From: Heterocephalus glaber
Taxonomy: Eukaryota; Chordata; Mammalia; Rodentia; Bathyergidae
Assembly (NCBI RefSeq): GCF_000247695.1
Contig: NW_004624743.1
Span: 2,528,327 to 2,592,326 of the forward strand
Length of the DNA: 64,000 nt
Direction of reading: 5' to 3'
Shown here: in pieces, positions 22,872 through 35,034 of the stretch
Numbering within the stretch: position 1 is the first letter of the stretch
Layout: each line of letters starts with the position of its first letter
Program-made: the position numbers and the translations under genes
The notes under the pieces: model-generated
Databases searched by the model: none
Told to the model about the DNA's origin: nothing
Seen by the model: only the letters and a program-made list of their open reading frames with translations

Positions 22872-24040
22872 ATTTTCTTTTTTTAATATTGTTTTATTGG
22901 CACATTTTNNNNNNNNNNNNNNNNNNNNNNNNNNNNNNNNNNNNNNNNNNNNNNNNNNNNNNNNNNNNNNNNNNNNNNNNNNNNNNNNNNNNNNNNNNNN
23001 NNNNNNNNNNNNNNNNNNNNNNNNNNNNNNNNNNNNNNNNNNNNNNNNNNNNNNNNNNNNNNNNNNNNNNNNNNNNNNNNNNNNNNNNNNNNNNNNNNNN
23101 NNNNNNNNNNNNNNNNNNNNNNNNNNNNNNNNNNNNNNNNNNNNNNNNNNNNNNNNNNNNNNNNNNNNNNNNNNNNNNNNNNNNNNNNNNNNNNNNNNNN
23201 NNNNNNNNNNNNNNNNNNNNNNNNNNNNNNNNNNNNNNNNNNNNNNNNNNNNNNNNNNNNNNNNNNNNNNNNNNNNNNNNNNNNNNNNNNNNNNNNNNNN
23301 NNNNNNNNNNNNNNNNNNNNNNNNNNNNNNNNNNNNNNNNNNNNNNNNNNNNNNNNNNNNNNNNNNNNNNNNNNNNNNNNNNNNNNNNNNNNNNNNNNNN
23401 NNNNNNNNNNNNNNNNNNNNNNNNNNNNNNNNNNNNNNNNNNNNNNNNNNNNNNNNNNNNNNNNNNNNNNNNNNNNNNNNNNNNNNNNNNNNNNNNNNNN
23501 NNNNNNNNNNNNNNNNNNNNNNNNNNNNNNNNNNNNNNNNNNNNNNNNNNNNNNNNNNNNNNNNNNNNNNNNNNNNNNNNNNNNNNNNNNNNNNNNNNNN
23601 NNNNNNNNNNNNNNNNNNNNNNNNNNNNNNNNNNNNNNNNNNNTGTTTTCATTTGCATCTCAAATGACCAGTGATGGTGAACACTTTTTCCTATGTTTAT
23701 TTGCTATTTGTACTTCTTTGTCTGAGAAATGTCTGTTCATTTCAGATGCCATTTTTGGATTGGGTCTTTAAATCTGGGAGATCTGATCTTTTTAAGTTCT
23801 TTATAGATTCTAGACAGTAGAGCTTTGTCTGAGGAAGAGCAGGTGAAGATTTTTTCCCACATTGTGTGTTGTCTTTGCACACTACTGGTGGTTTCTCTTG
23901 CTGTGCAGAAGTTTTTTAGTAAGAAGAGATCCCACTTGTTGATTGTTTGTGCTAGTTCATGGGCAACTGAGGTTTTTTTCATAAAATTTTTTCCTACACC
24001 AATGTCTTCAAGACTTCTACCTAACTTTTGTTCCAAGTGA
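22872..24040 (-). mobile_element. LINE-1 (antisense) spanning the assembly gap
   Basis: Left of the gap is a T-rich end and 'attgttttattggcacattt', the complement of an L1 3' terminus. Right of it the - strand frame 24036-23737 reads [27 protein letters not shown] and WEKIF, clear LINE-1 ORF2 C-terminal sequence. The missing part should be the rest of the ORF2 end and 3' UTR. Confidence 0.85.
22909..23643. other. Assembly gap (735 N)
   Basis: Unresolved bases. Open frames reported across it on both strands are artefacts. Both flanks are L1 in the same orientation, so the gap probably reflects repeat collapse. Confidence 0.99.
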
Positions 24041-24044
24041 TTAC

Positions 24045-25213
24045 TGCATTAATTTTCTATATCTTGAGTATTTATTTCAGTCATTTCTCTCATTACTTAA
24101 TGTATTGTATTTAATTGATAGTGTTTCCTGGGATTCAGTGAAAAGTAAATATTCTCCATTGTGATTTATCCTTGGTAACATCTCCCCAGTGGACTGGCTG
24201 GGAGTGGGGAGTTACTAAAAGAGATACAGATCTGGACAGCAGTTCTGGCTTCACTTATCTGCATGCCAACCTTCTTTCATATTGATGGAGTTTGAAGTCT
24301 TCCCTGTGGCTCCTTCTGATTGTTCATTGTTGCCATTACTGTTTTAATGAGAGGCAGAAATGAGCCAAACCCATCTTCTACTAATTTAATTTCAAAGGAA
24401 GTTCATCAACCAAAATAAATAAGTGCATGTGCACGACACCAGACTCTGATTCAACATGTCCAATTAATTGCTTCTAAGCATTAAGATGCATTCTTAAGAA
24501 ACCTCCACCCATAGTAAAAGAAAAAAAAATCAACCTGTGAGGAGTGATTAGGTGAGGCGCAGCATGGCTATCACCAACTCTGCTTACGGAACTGTGTTTC
24601 ACTTTGCCATCTATTAAAAAATCAAGAGTTATTGTAGAGCTCTACCAAAGAAAGCACAATAATAAGAAAACAATCATCTCAGGATTTAACATATACCTAA
24701 AAATCTCAACCTCTTGCAAAGTAAGTATCTTATTCAAAATGGAGCTGGGAATTGTTCAGCACGCAGTGAATCATCTTTTGGAAAGTACAATAGACTCTTT
24801 AGGGACATTTCACAGCCTCTCATTTGACTCTTAGGATGTTTTTAGCTTTCGCAGGTAGGGGAGAAGGTGGTTTGTATAGCCATCATCGTGTTGCTAAAAT
24901 TGTACAGCAAAGATTTTTAGAGTTGCTGTTGCATTAGATCTTCTTGCCCCCCTTCCTGTTTCTTTCCTCAGAGCTGCTTTGTCTCCCAAAAACCAATCTG
25001 GAATGACTTAATGCTAATGTTTTTTGGTTGTACTACTTACCCAGGACTCAAATGTTAAACATCAATATGGGTAACTCCCTTTTCCTTACCTCATGGCCCT
25101 GTGTTTATTTAACTGTAATTTTGCAGGAAGAAAAATCTCATCTTTCCCTCTTCATGCTAGTACTTTTTTTTTTATTGACAAATACATTTGGATTTTGCTT
25201 TGCTTTCTTCCAG
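24045..25213. other. Unique intronic sequence before the ATG10 exon
   Basis: No recognised repeat or gene. It ends in the splice acceptor tract of the exon at 25214. Confidence 0.5.
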
Positions 25214-25352
25214 GAGGCCTTAGACCTACCCTCGGATGATTTGGAAGTGATTGAGACCCAGGCAGCATCTGAAGTGGTTAAATATGAGTATCACGTCTTA
25301 TATTCCTGTAGCTACCAAGTGCCTGTACTGTACTTCAGAGCAAGCTTTTTAG
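25214..25352 (+). CDS. ATG10: ATG10 internal coding exon (E2-like domain, N-terminal half)
   Basis: This exon encodes 46 codons plus one base and runs from EALDLPSDDLEV to VPVLYFRASFL. I recognise it as ATG10 from the block VLYSCSYQVPVLYFRAS, typical of the Atg3/Atg10 E2-like family. ATG10 receives ATG12 from the E1 enzyme ATG7 and transfers it to ATG5 in the cytosol, which is needed for autophagosome growth. The acceptor has a pyrimidine-rich tract ending ttcttccag. The donor is AG|gtaaga. The exon starts in phase 0 (GAG) and ends after the first base of a codon. That base completes GAT (Asp) with the exon at 46881, giving the expected FLDGRPL junction. No stop or frameshift is seen. The open frame extends about 186 bases upstream to an ATG, but that stretch is intron with the splice tract in it, so it is not a start. 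Identity rests on remembered family sequence, not a search. Confidence 0.95.
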
Positions 25353-26826
25353 GTAAGACTATGTCTGAGACTAAAAGTAAATTCATAACATTTATATCTA
25401 AGGCAGAAAGCACATTTGGAAAATCATGCTTGAGAGGAAAAAAATAGACTTAAAAATAAGAGAACTGTGGGTGAGTAAGGTTTTAGCAGTAAGTTTCTCA
25501 TGCTGCAGGAAGAGAATCAAGGCTTCAGCGTGAATGATATCATCGAAGCCTGAAGTTTGATCCTCAGATTCTTGGCCTCTTGCCTGAAATTGACTAAGCC
25601 CCAGGCCCTTTTTCTTTTCTTTACTCTAAACAAGCAGGAACAACTTAAAGCTGCAATGTTTATTTACTTCTAACTGGACAATAAAAATTCCTTTCAACCT
25701 CGTGATCCCATTAACTCCAAAGCTCCTGTGCCTGGTTCCCCAAGAGCTAATGACTATTTCAAGAAACATTTATCAGTCAGCTTAAGCTGTCTTTGAAAAA
25801 CAGCATTGACGTTTCCTTTGGCCATCTGTACCTCTCCAGCGCCTCAGCTTTCTGAGATGCTATTGCTCAACTCATTTCCCTCCTGGGAGGGCAGAGCACC
25901 CTGGCCCCTCCAGGCCTTTGCAAATAGAGGCCCCTGATGTCCTCACCCCACATGCAGTGGACATCAGTGGGTCAGCATCGGGCATGACCTAGGCTCAGAG
26001 ACCCAGCCGAGCCCCTGTCCAGCCTGCCCTCTGCCCTCAGTCCTCTTTTATACCAGGGCTTGTCGGCAGCAGTTTGCAGTTTGAACAGCCTTCTAACTTT
26101 TTCTGGAGAGCTAAGACATCTGAATTTAGCCAATGATATTTTATTTTTAATTAAAAAGTAGCTTAAGCTGCTTTGAATCTGTATTTGGTAGATTTAATCA
26201 CTTGCTGCCTTATATTGTTTAATGGTCTCTAATTTTGCAGTGCTGGCGGTTTAACAAGCACTTTGGATTTAAAACACAAGAACAAATTCTCATAGACTCC
26301 CTGGTGAGAAGATTTTAATTTGAGGTGCAGTTCCTAAGAACTGACAATTTGGGGTAAATTTTCAACATGGGACCCGGGGAATTGAGGACACTGATAGTTC
26401 ACTAATTCACCGACTCCTGCAGCACATTTATCCCTGTGATTATTGCAGGGATCTTTAAACGGCCCCTTTGTTGTAATTATATTCGGTTTGGAGCCCAGAG
26501 GTGAAAGGCGGTTTCTGGTCTGGGAGCTGTGCTGTGTAAGAGTAGAGGCCCTGTTTGTCACAGCCCAGGTGAGGGCAGAGGTGCCCCGGGGCAAGCCCTG
26601 CTGCAGGGAGGGGACCGACCCCTTCTCCCACACTGTACCTGCGTGTAATTAGTATTCACCACAAGCAGTTAATCACCAGAGAAGAGCTCCCAGAGACAAA
26701 ACAAGTTGTTTAGCTTGTCAGCGTTGGGGACTCAGAGGTGTTGAGACATGACTGCTTCTAGCTGCGAGTGTGTCTTGCCCGGCTGGCGATGAGCTCACAC
26801 GCATGCTCTGCTCTCGCGTGCCAACA

Positions 26827-26840
26827 GCGCCCCCTGCAGC
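26827..26840 (-). promoter_or_regulatory. Candidate CTCF site
   Basis: On the - strand the sequence is GCTGCAGGGGGCGC, which matches the core AGGGGGCGC of the CTCF motif and most of the preceding positions. It sits in a short GC-rich island of otherwise unique intron. By-eye match only. Confidence 0.4.
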
Positions 26841-26928
26841 GCAGCTCCGGAAGTGTTCCTGGGGGTCCAGTTGCGTTTTAATGGTATCACATCCTTTCTT
26901 AGCGCCTTTCTTCATTCCGACCTTCTGT

Positions 26929-26932
<4 letters not shown>

Positions 26933-26968
<36 letters not shown>
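26933..26968. repeat. (AC)18 microsatellite
   Basis: Thirty-six uninterrupted bases of AC repeat, likely polymorphic. Confidence 0.95.
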
Positions 26969-26969
26969 C

Positions 26970-29880
26970 ACTAGCATTCTTGGATTCTATTTATATACTT
27001 TGAAGATGCTGTTCCTTCATGCTCAATAAAAGAGACCAAAACAAGTCATTTATTTAATGTGGAAGTATTCCCCCCATCCCCAATTCTGTGTTATATAGAA
27101 TGGGGATTAGGAATTTTAAAATCCATATCAATCAGAGCTCATTTGGTTCTTGTTTAAATACACTAAAAAATCAAGTTTAATTTTTGCAGAGCATACTGAA
27201 ATATTTTCTTATGCAGAAACATGAAAAATGGTTCTCCCACTATTATATTCTAATAGTTTCTTTATTTCTTTTCCACCTAACTTAAACCCATGTGTGTTGT
27301 AAAAATGTATCACCCTTTACTCCCAAGTCATAATTTCTCATTTATTCTCTGCAGACCATTTCCTTTTCTTTTAATATCTGATTATTCTGGCTCCTCATCT
27401 GTTAGTTGAACAAATCTCCGACTGTGTGGTGACTGGATTCCTAATGTCGTCCTCATCCTCTCGCTCCAGGTCCAGATTTTTCTTTGTCTCATTCTAAGGG
27501 CGTTCTGACCTAGAAAGAAAATTATAAAATTTTCACCCAGGGGTCTTTTTTGGGGGGCTTCAAAAATAGTTCACTTAACCCTGTTTTCAGAGGATACTTA
27601 GAATTTCTTTTGCATTGCATTGTTAGTAAAAATTAATTTCTCTGTTTTCTCTGAATTTTTCTTCTGAATTTTTGATATAGAGAAAGCAAAGGAAGAAGTA
27701 AGTGATGCCCATTTAAATTGACATTACCTTTTCTTTTATGAACTCACTTAAATTTTAGAACTCTTTATTCTATTTATTGAAGTGAAAATTCCTTGGGCTC
27801 TGAGTTCCTCTTATTTTTCTAGCCTAGTCAATTCCGTGTTGTATTGTATCATATCATATCCTACACTCAGTCATCTCAACAGCTGAAGTTATTTGTTTAT
27901 ACTAAGTTATTTGTTTATTCGTCCACTATAAGATGGTGAGCTAGACAGTAGGGCTCCAAAATGAGCAGCTTCATTTATGACTCTCTGTGTTTGTGATACT
28001 TAGATGACTTTTAATAAATTTTTACATTAGTCATACTCATTTTGATACCCACAGTATGAACTGTATGCAGCTTCAACACATATTTATGAGGTGACTCCAT
28101 AATGAAGAATTCCTAAGTGTTTCTTAGACTGAGACACTGCGATGGTCCCTGCTCAGCTGCTGTGAGGGGCTCTCTGGGGAAGTGATGCTGCTGTCCCTGG
28201 GGGACCTGGCGCCCAAACCTTCATATACCTTCACTGTTCAGTTGGGTTCTTCTCAGAGAGCACAGGAACAGTGGACTACGAAAAATGGAAACTCCTGTGG
28301 CCTCGAAGTGGGCCTCCGAGCTAGTGAAGCAGCTGCTCCACTTCTATAAACACATATTTTTATTTGATCCTTGAAGGCAGACAGTCAAGATCAGATAGAA
28401 TTCTACTTCTGGATGCCTCTCATTTCTACTACTTGGGGCATAAGAGCTTAGTTCTCAAGGGGACAGCATGGATTGAAGAGAAGAAGTAGCTACTTTCGTC
28501 GTTGTGGATTGGATATGGTCAGCACCTTCTGCTACCCCACAGTGGATGACAGATAACTAACTATCCTGCTGTTGAGTAATAATGAAGAGCCACCATTTGC
28601 AGGGTACTGTGCAGTTTATGGTGTCCAGTCCCATAAAGCGCTGGCATTGTTCAGTGCATTTTTTGTTTTTGTTATTGTTGTGGCTGTTGTTGTTTGTTGA
28701 CTATTTTTGAAGCACACTCTATTAAAGAATTATTTGTATTATTCCAAAGCCTCCTGTCTGCTGCCCATCATTCCTATCATTCCATGGCCTTTTTATACCC
28801 CGTTTTCCCTCTTGAGGGTTTGGCTGTTGTCAGAAGTTGAAGGCAAAAGTTAGAAATGTTGTAAAAACCTTAGGTATCTGCTATGACTCCTGGCTTCACC
28901 AGAGACCTAGGTTTACATATATTTCTCTTACATTGTAACTAGAAATTCCTGTATTTATTCAGCTTGAATTCTGATTTTATTTCTTCCCCGTCTCTTTTCT
29001 TTTCCTTTGTTCTCAATCTCTGTTGAGAAATGCACCAAGTGGTTATTCTCATTTTCAAAACATTTAATTTGTCTGACATTCGGGTTCTCCTTGGGAGCTG
29101 TTTTGACATATTTCTGCAGCTGGTCAGAAGGGCTGCTTTGGAGTAGGGAAGGAAACATCTCTTCCATTCAGCATTGGAGTGTCTGGCTACTATTGTCCTA
29201 AGAAGTACAGGTATAAAATTTAAAATGTACCTCAGATACTTGATGTGGAAGATCTGCCAACTTGTTATAGGCCCGAAGGCTGTGAGTGGAAAAAGGGTAA
29301 AGGAAATAGTCCAGGAATAATTCCTTTCCAAAGGTAGTGTGAGCCAAACCAAGTCACAGGCCAGGATGGAGACAGAATGGTGGAAGTCTGGGAGCCAAGG
29401 GGTGCCTGAGGAGGAGGGGAGAAGGAGGAGAGCAGGGGAGAAGGCAGAAAACTGGGAAAGACGAGGGTGGAGTGGAGGAGGCTGAAGAATGCCAGCAGAA
29501 TGGCCGCAGCTGTGTCCAGCACCTTGGACTGGCTGGCTGGCTGGTGACGGCTGGGTTTTCTGTGCAGAATGGAAGGGAGAAGCTGAGTGCCGAGCTCTCT
29601 GGGCTGGGGAGAGCGGGGCGTATTTGGAGGCTGGTGAGAGAGGTTTGGACAAGGACTACTTTAAGACACACTGCGGGAGAAGCGGTCACCAAGGGGCCAG
29701 GCGGTCACATTGTAGCTGAGATAATGGGTGGGAAGGGGCCGCAGGACACAAGAGAACGACAAGGAAAGTGAGCTGAAGTGAACCCAAGGAGGAAGTCATT
29801 TCTTAGAAATCATTTCTAAAACAGAAAGAATAAGTGAAAGAAGAATGAAAAATCACTTGATGGTTTTCTTGTTAACATTA
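26970..29880. other. Unique intronic sequence
   Basis: No recognised repeat or gene. The 237-codon - strand frame at 29652-28939 is the longest real open frame in the window, but its composition is low-complexity Ser/Pro/Leu with no domain. It is treated as chance. Confidence 0.45.
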
Positions 29881-29895
29881 TTAAAACTTTACAGT

Positions 29896-29957
29896 GGTTC
29901 TGCCGCCTGCCTCAGAAGCGCAAGGTCCCAAGTTCGATCCCCAGTACCCCCCCCAAA
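29896..29957 (+). mobile_element. 5'-truncated ID-like SINE
   Basis: Lacks the A-box head and begins at ggttctgccgcctgcctcag. It ends gttcgatccccagtacc plus a C-run and A-tail. Flanked by perfect 13-base duplications AAAACTTTACAGT at 29883-29895 and 29958-29970. Confidence 0.9.
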
Positions 29958-29970
29958 AAAACTTTACAGT

Positions 29971-32045
29971 AATAACATCATGGAGAAAGTGAGTAGAAAG
30001 AACATGTTTTCAAGGGAAAATCAGTATTGCAGTTCAGTGAATGTTAAGGGAGCTTGTTGAACAGGAAGAAAAAGGTGGATTAGAGAGGTAAAGACTGGGG
30101 CAAAAATGATTCAAGTTAATTATTACAAGGAGCAGAAAATAGCAGTTTGACAGATAAGTTAGAATTCTGTTTAATTATAAAGAATACTTAAGAAAATTCA
30201 TATCTAATTATGCTTAAATTTATGTAAACAATAAATCTAGGCAAAGTCATAATAACAAACTAGAATCTACATGTTGGTGTGTTAAAAAGAAATTCTAGTG
30301 ATTGAAATGGAATTTGAAGAGCAAACAATGAAAATTTTTAAGGAGAATAATGAGTTATGTAACCAATAACAGTACAATTTAAACTGAAAAGTCCAAATAG
30401 TAGAGAAATTTAATCAGAATTGTTTGTTGAATACTGTACATGTTTGAAACAGAGAAAATTAGGGTAGAGTGTTATACTGGGTTAGAATATGATAGGACTA
30501 GAATCGCATTGAAAAAAATCAAGTCTTGGTTTAATATTGTACAAAAGGAATTGTGAAAAAGAAATTTGAAAAACGACAGAAATAGAGTTAGCCAAAAAGT
30601 TCATTTCACCTGTGTTAGTACCAAATGCCACATGTGCAAAGAACAACAGAATTTAAATGGAGCCAGAGGCTGGAAGAGGATATAGAAGATGATTGAACTT
30701 GCTCTTCTGTAAGAGTCTATACTTCACCTTTCCTGAACAGGTGGATGCTCGTGCTGCCATAGGGACCACCATCTCTTTGCTTATCCTTGGCAAAATGAGC
30801 CCTGTTTAAAGCATCCATTAAAACGTATATGAGTGCCTACTGTGTGCACAGCACAAAGATACTTGCTTATTTTTTTGAATAAGCGGACAGAAACACTGGC
30901 CAACTTGTAAGTAGCTTATAGCTTTTATCCCTGCCTAAAGCCCTAAAGCAGCATCTGTCAAGTCCCTACAGGAGGTGTTATGTGAGGGATGGAAGCTGCA
31001 TTCTCCATGGCATGGCGTTGAGCTGCACATGGAATGAGGATGGCGACGGTGCTGGTACAAGGAAAGGTCCATGTTCTGGAGTGTGACGTTTGGGGAAAGC
31101 CAGGGGTCCGAAGTGCTGAGGGCTGGGCTACCAGACTTCGAGGTGGGGATCAAAACCTTGGGCTCCTTTGGACTGGATTGAAAGTGAGTATCTTCCGTTC
31201 AGAACCAGCAGGCCTGAGACTGTATATATCCTTCGGTTCTTCCACAGCGGCATCTCAGGCTTGCTGTCCTGGGCATCTGTATACTGGATGTTGCTTCCTT
31301 TGGAACATCTGACCCAGCAGTCCTCGAGGAGGCCTTGTATGTCCCGCTGCTAGGTTACACGGTCAGCTTTGTTTGAACGGGAGGTTATAGCCTCACTCGC
31401 GTTATTATGAGTTTCTTAACACAGAGTGTGGACCTCTCAGGGTGACTTACAGTTGTCCCTTCATGTGCTGTTGGACACGTCGCACCAAAATAGCCTGTCA
31501 CGTGCATAAGGTTTCCCGTGGAATAAAAGCCGTCTTAGGGTTATTATGCTCATAATTACTAGACAAACGTACAAGATTTTTTAAAATGTGGGAGGATAAT
31601 TTTGAAGCTAGATAGTTACTGAGCAAGACTTCTAAGCTATTAATTTGTGCTGTTTCAGTGAGGTACTCTTGGCTGAAATTCATCAAGCCTGAGCATGAAA
31701 AGCAGAGAGGGACTTCGAGACAGACCAGAATAGGTGAAGGCAGCAGGTGAGGGAGTGAGGGGCGTCTCCTGCCCTCGGCCCCAGGGACGGGAAATGCAGC
31801 CGCCTCGCCTTCCGCTTATTCGAAATTTCTCTCTAGACTGAGCGTATGTTTGGATACTGAGAAATCACATAGCCACCCTGTCCACATCTGCTTAATGCTA
31901 TGGATTTGCATAAGTATGAGGTTTTTTATATAAATCAAAACATTTAATCAATGATTAAAAATAGTAACTAGTCAGTCTTTTTGCTTAGAGTTGTGCCAGT
32001 TGCTCCAGAAATAATGCTGAACTTTCATGTCTCCATCCCTTTGAA
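29971..32045. other. Unique intronic sequence
   Basis: AT-rich from 30.0 to 30.7 kb. A short L2-like phrase (gagtgcctactgtgtgcaca) occurs near 30830. No gene is seen; 60-90-codon frames near 31034-31353 lack support. Confidence 0.4.
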
Positions 32046-32049
32046 CATG

Positions 32050-32200
32050 TTTGGTCACAGGCATGAGGGTGTTTCTGGGATGCAGAGATGAATAACAAGA
32101 ATCAGAGATGAGCAATGCCTTCGAGGAGGTTTCAGTCTAGTGAGGGGAGTGAGACAGACTTGCAGATCATACTCCTCTGTCAGTGCGGACTGGTGGAGAC
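32050..32200 (-). repeat. L2 relic
   Basis: The + strand has 'ctgggatgcagagatgaata' and 'gaggaggtttcagtctagtg', like the complement of an L2 3' end. Diverged. Confidence 0.45.
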
Positions 32201-32294
32201 CAGTTAGCAGCAGGAGCAAAGCACAGCTCATGTGTGCATCACTGTACAGTTCTAAGAAGCACGAGTGTACTGACACACGCAGCACGATAGTGAG

Positions 32295-32405
32295 ACACAC
32301 TGGGTTCTCCGTTCTGATTCCCAGCCCCGTGGCTTATTGAGTGTAAGACCTTGAGCAAGGCATTAAAATGCCTTTCATCACCTGAAAAACAATCTGAGGT
32401 GTAAG
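32295..32405 (+). repeat. MIR relic
   Basis: Carries ctgggttctccgttctgatt, 'gaccttgagcaaggcattaa' and 'cacctgaaaaacaatctgag', the order found in MIR cores. Confidence 0.5.
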
Positions 32406-32409
32406 ACCT

Positions 32410-33985
32410 TCTGCGTGGAGTTCTGAGGCTCGCCCCCTGCCGTGTGGAACTACCTCTCAGGGTGCTGCTGTGCTCCACCTGGACCTTCCTGGCAACAAAG
32501 GTGGGCACTGTCATCATGAACACACGCAGCCCCAGCAGCTGAGGGTGCAGAGAGGCAGAGGGTTTATAAAGAGTGCCCCCACACCATGGAGTTGGGGCTT
32601 AAATTCTGTAGCCCATTCTTCACCGCAGGGCGCTGTCATTCAAATAACTGCAATTCAAGAAACATGTGGATTAAATTAGTTGATGTGATGTGTAAGTAAA
32701 AAGAAGTTGCCATCGTGTGTACTTTTGGAATTTCCACTCAGATTTCCTGAGATTAATAAAGATACAAAGTGTTAAACTGTTTATAGGAATAATGAAAATC
32801 GCAGAATTAGCCAGCGCAGTCAGTACCTGATCTGAATGTACAGGAACAATTACACTCATTTCATATTACAATATAATTTTCTCACTGAAGCAAAAATGAA
32901 TTTTCCCCTTTGGCAGAGCATGAGCTGTGTCTCACTGCCAGTCTGACATGAATTTTTATGTCCTTCAAAGGTGTGTTGAAGGCATCCTATGAACACCAGT
33001 GGCACATCTCACTGTGAAAACCCACTCTTTCCTCTTTATTTCCAGGAACCACGTCCAGGACGTTATTCTTAAACTGACTATGAATCACTTATGTTCTTGT
33101 TAATCTTCATTTTAGGTTAAGTTTTAGTGAGACCTGCACAAGAAGGATAAAGGTAACTGCAGTGGGCTTGCGCTAGGGGTAGGAAGTGCATGTGAAATAT
33201 CTCATGCTGTTATTGGATTCATGAAAACTAATAGCCCTGAGAAATTTAATTTAGAAAGCTGCACATTTTGACTAATATATAGATTACTTGACATGTAGGT
33301 TATTATTCAATTGAGAGACTTTATATGAAAATGTTAAATGCTACTGGCAGATGCTGAAGATCTTAATTTTTAATTATTCCTTTTTTCTTTTGCCAAATGT
33401 GGCTTCCCCTTTGGTCATTTGGCATTTTGGGTTGTTGGACAGAACATGGTTTTAGCTTACATGTGTGTTTTATTCTGGGTGACACAGGCACGGAGCAGGC
33501 GCTCAATAAACACATGTTAACTAAATGACGTTATGGGTCTCAGCTGAAATAATTTTGGTGTCTGCTTTGATTTTTCAAGTATTTGAGGGATTTTGCTGAG
33601 CTCCTCAGCCTCAGTGTGGTTAATTCCTACACATGTTGGAATCGGTGCTATTGAATGCGTATCTTGTATCTGAAGCTGGGGAGTTGTGGGTTGAGTGTGT
33701 CGGAGGAGACGGAGGCCGGGCAGGGGAAACCAGTCCTTCTTAACGTGGCTTACAGTCCCTGGTTGGAGTTACTTTGGACTGCATGTGTAGGTACTCGATA
33801 TTATGTTTATGTGCTTAGCCAGTATTTATTTATGTCCATATTTTAAGCTTTGGTTCTTCCATTTTCATGCATAGATACAAAATACTTTAAGTTTCTGTCC
33901 TAGTTAAGCTCTATTTTTGTGATGTGATTCTTTACATGTTTGGCTCTTCCAGTTCAATGATTACTGTGGTATTCCTGGAAGTTTC
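32410..33985. other. Unique intronic sequence
   Basis: A short L2/MIR-like end phrase (gcaggcgctcaataaacaca) is present near 33495. No gene is recognised. Confidence 0.35.
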
Positions 33986-33996
33986 ATTTTGTTTTT

Positions 33997-34072
33997 TTGT
34001 ACTGGGGGTCGAACTCCGGACCTTGCTCTTGCAAGCCAGGTGACGGAACCGCTGAGCTAAATCTCCTGCACA
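33997..34072 (-). mobile_element. ID-like SINE (left of a tandem pair)
   Basis: The + strand reads gtactgggggtcgaactccg, then cttgcaagccaggtgacg, then gctgagctaaatctcctgca, the complement of the local ID-like family. It directly abuts the next copy. Confidence 0.85.
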
Positions 34073-34174
34073 GTTTTTTTGGTTTTGTTTTTGTTTTTTT
34101 TGGTACCAGCAATTGAACTCAGGACCTTGCACTTGCAAGGCAGGCAGCAGAACCACTGAGCCAAACCCCTGGCA
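34073..34174 (-). mobile_element. ID-like SINE (right of a tandem pair)
   Basis: The + strand has a T/G tail, ggtaccagcaattgaactca, cttgcacttgcaaggcaggc and ctgagccaaacccctggc. TTCATTTTGTTTTT flanks the pair as a whole (33983-33996 and 34176-34189). Confidence 0.88.
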
Positions 34175-35034
34175 CTTCATTTTGTTTTTTAATGAGTCAC
34201 AATCAATACATTTGAAGTGTCAATAGTGTATCCTGAGATTTTGAAGATACTGCTGATTGGGTCAAAGCGTTTTTGTTTTTGTATAAAAGATCGGAACAAT
34301 TAACTTTTGTCTATCTTTGATCATGAAAAGTGTGAATCCGACTAGGCAAACCAACGATGAAGGGCCAAGGAAGAGAACGCTTTGTTAGGTCATTATTGTC
34401 AAACAACAACAACAAAAAGCTGTATTTACCTAGATGTTTTACAGTGTAAATGGTCAGCAGAAACAAAGATACAGAGGAAAAACAAACTATAAATTTTTGC
34501 CAATCATAGTGTTATGACTCAACACATTTTGAGAACTACTGCTTTTGAAATGTTTCCTATTCCATAGAAAGTTGGCAGATGGTTACCCACTAAAGGTGAT
34601 TTTTTTCCGAGACAGCACAATCATTGCAAGCCAAACATAGGGAATAAGACAGGCATCCTTTTAAAAATTATTATTACAACCTAATTGTGACTACAAAGCA
34701 ATTAATTTCTTGCCTGTCTCTGAAAGAAGTTCCAAAAGAACAGTTCCATTATCAGCATTACAGCATTGTTGGAACAAATATTTGTTGAATTTGTTGATAG
34801 TCAGTTAACCTCCCTAGGTGAGTATTTTGAAGAACAGGCTTTTAAATATTTAGGACTGGAAATGTTTGTTTTAAACATCAGAGTCCCACCAGGCCTAGCA
34901 TGCTGTTGCCAGAGTGCTAGACTCAGAACCTCAGGAGGAACTAAAGAGACCTCCAAGTGGCTCTGGAGAACCAGCCCAGACATGGGCCTGGAAGGAGCAA
35001 ATATTTTGGCAAGGGTATTGTAATTACTTATTGA

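Larger units (their letters stand above)
1..25213 (+). other. ATG10: Presumed ATG10 upstream intron (partial)
   Basis: Sequence ahead of the first recognised ATG10 exon. I looked for the exons encoding the N-terminal part of ATG10 and did not recognise them here, so the stretch is presumed intronic. An exon could be hidden in the N gap or could have been overlooked. Confidence 0.5.

Noticed and set aside
22808..23674. Long open frames of 254-288 codons on both strands
   Set aside because: They consist almost wholly of N bases from the assembly gap.
28939..29652. 237-codon - strand open frame
   Set aside because: Longest real open frame in the window, but low-complexity Ser/Pro/Leu sequence with no domain and antisense inside the ATG10 intron; treated as chance. 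Conservation of the frame in relatives would revive it.
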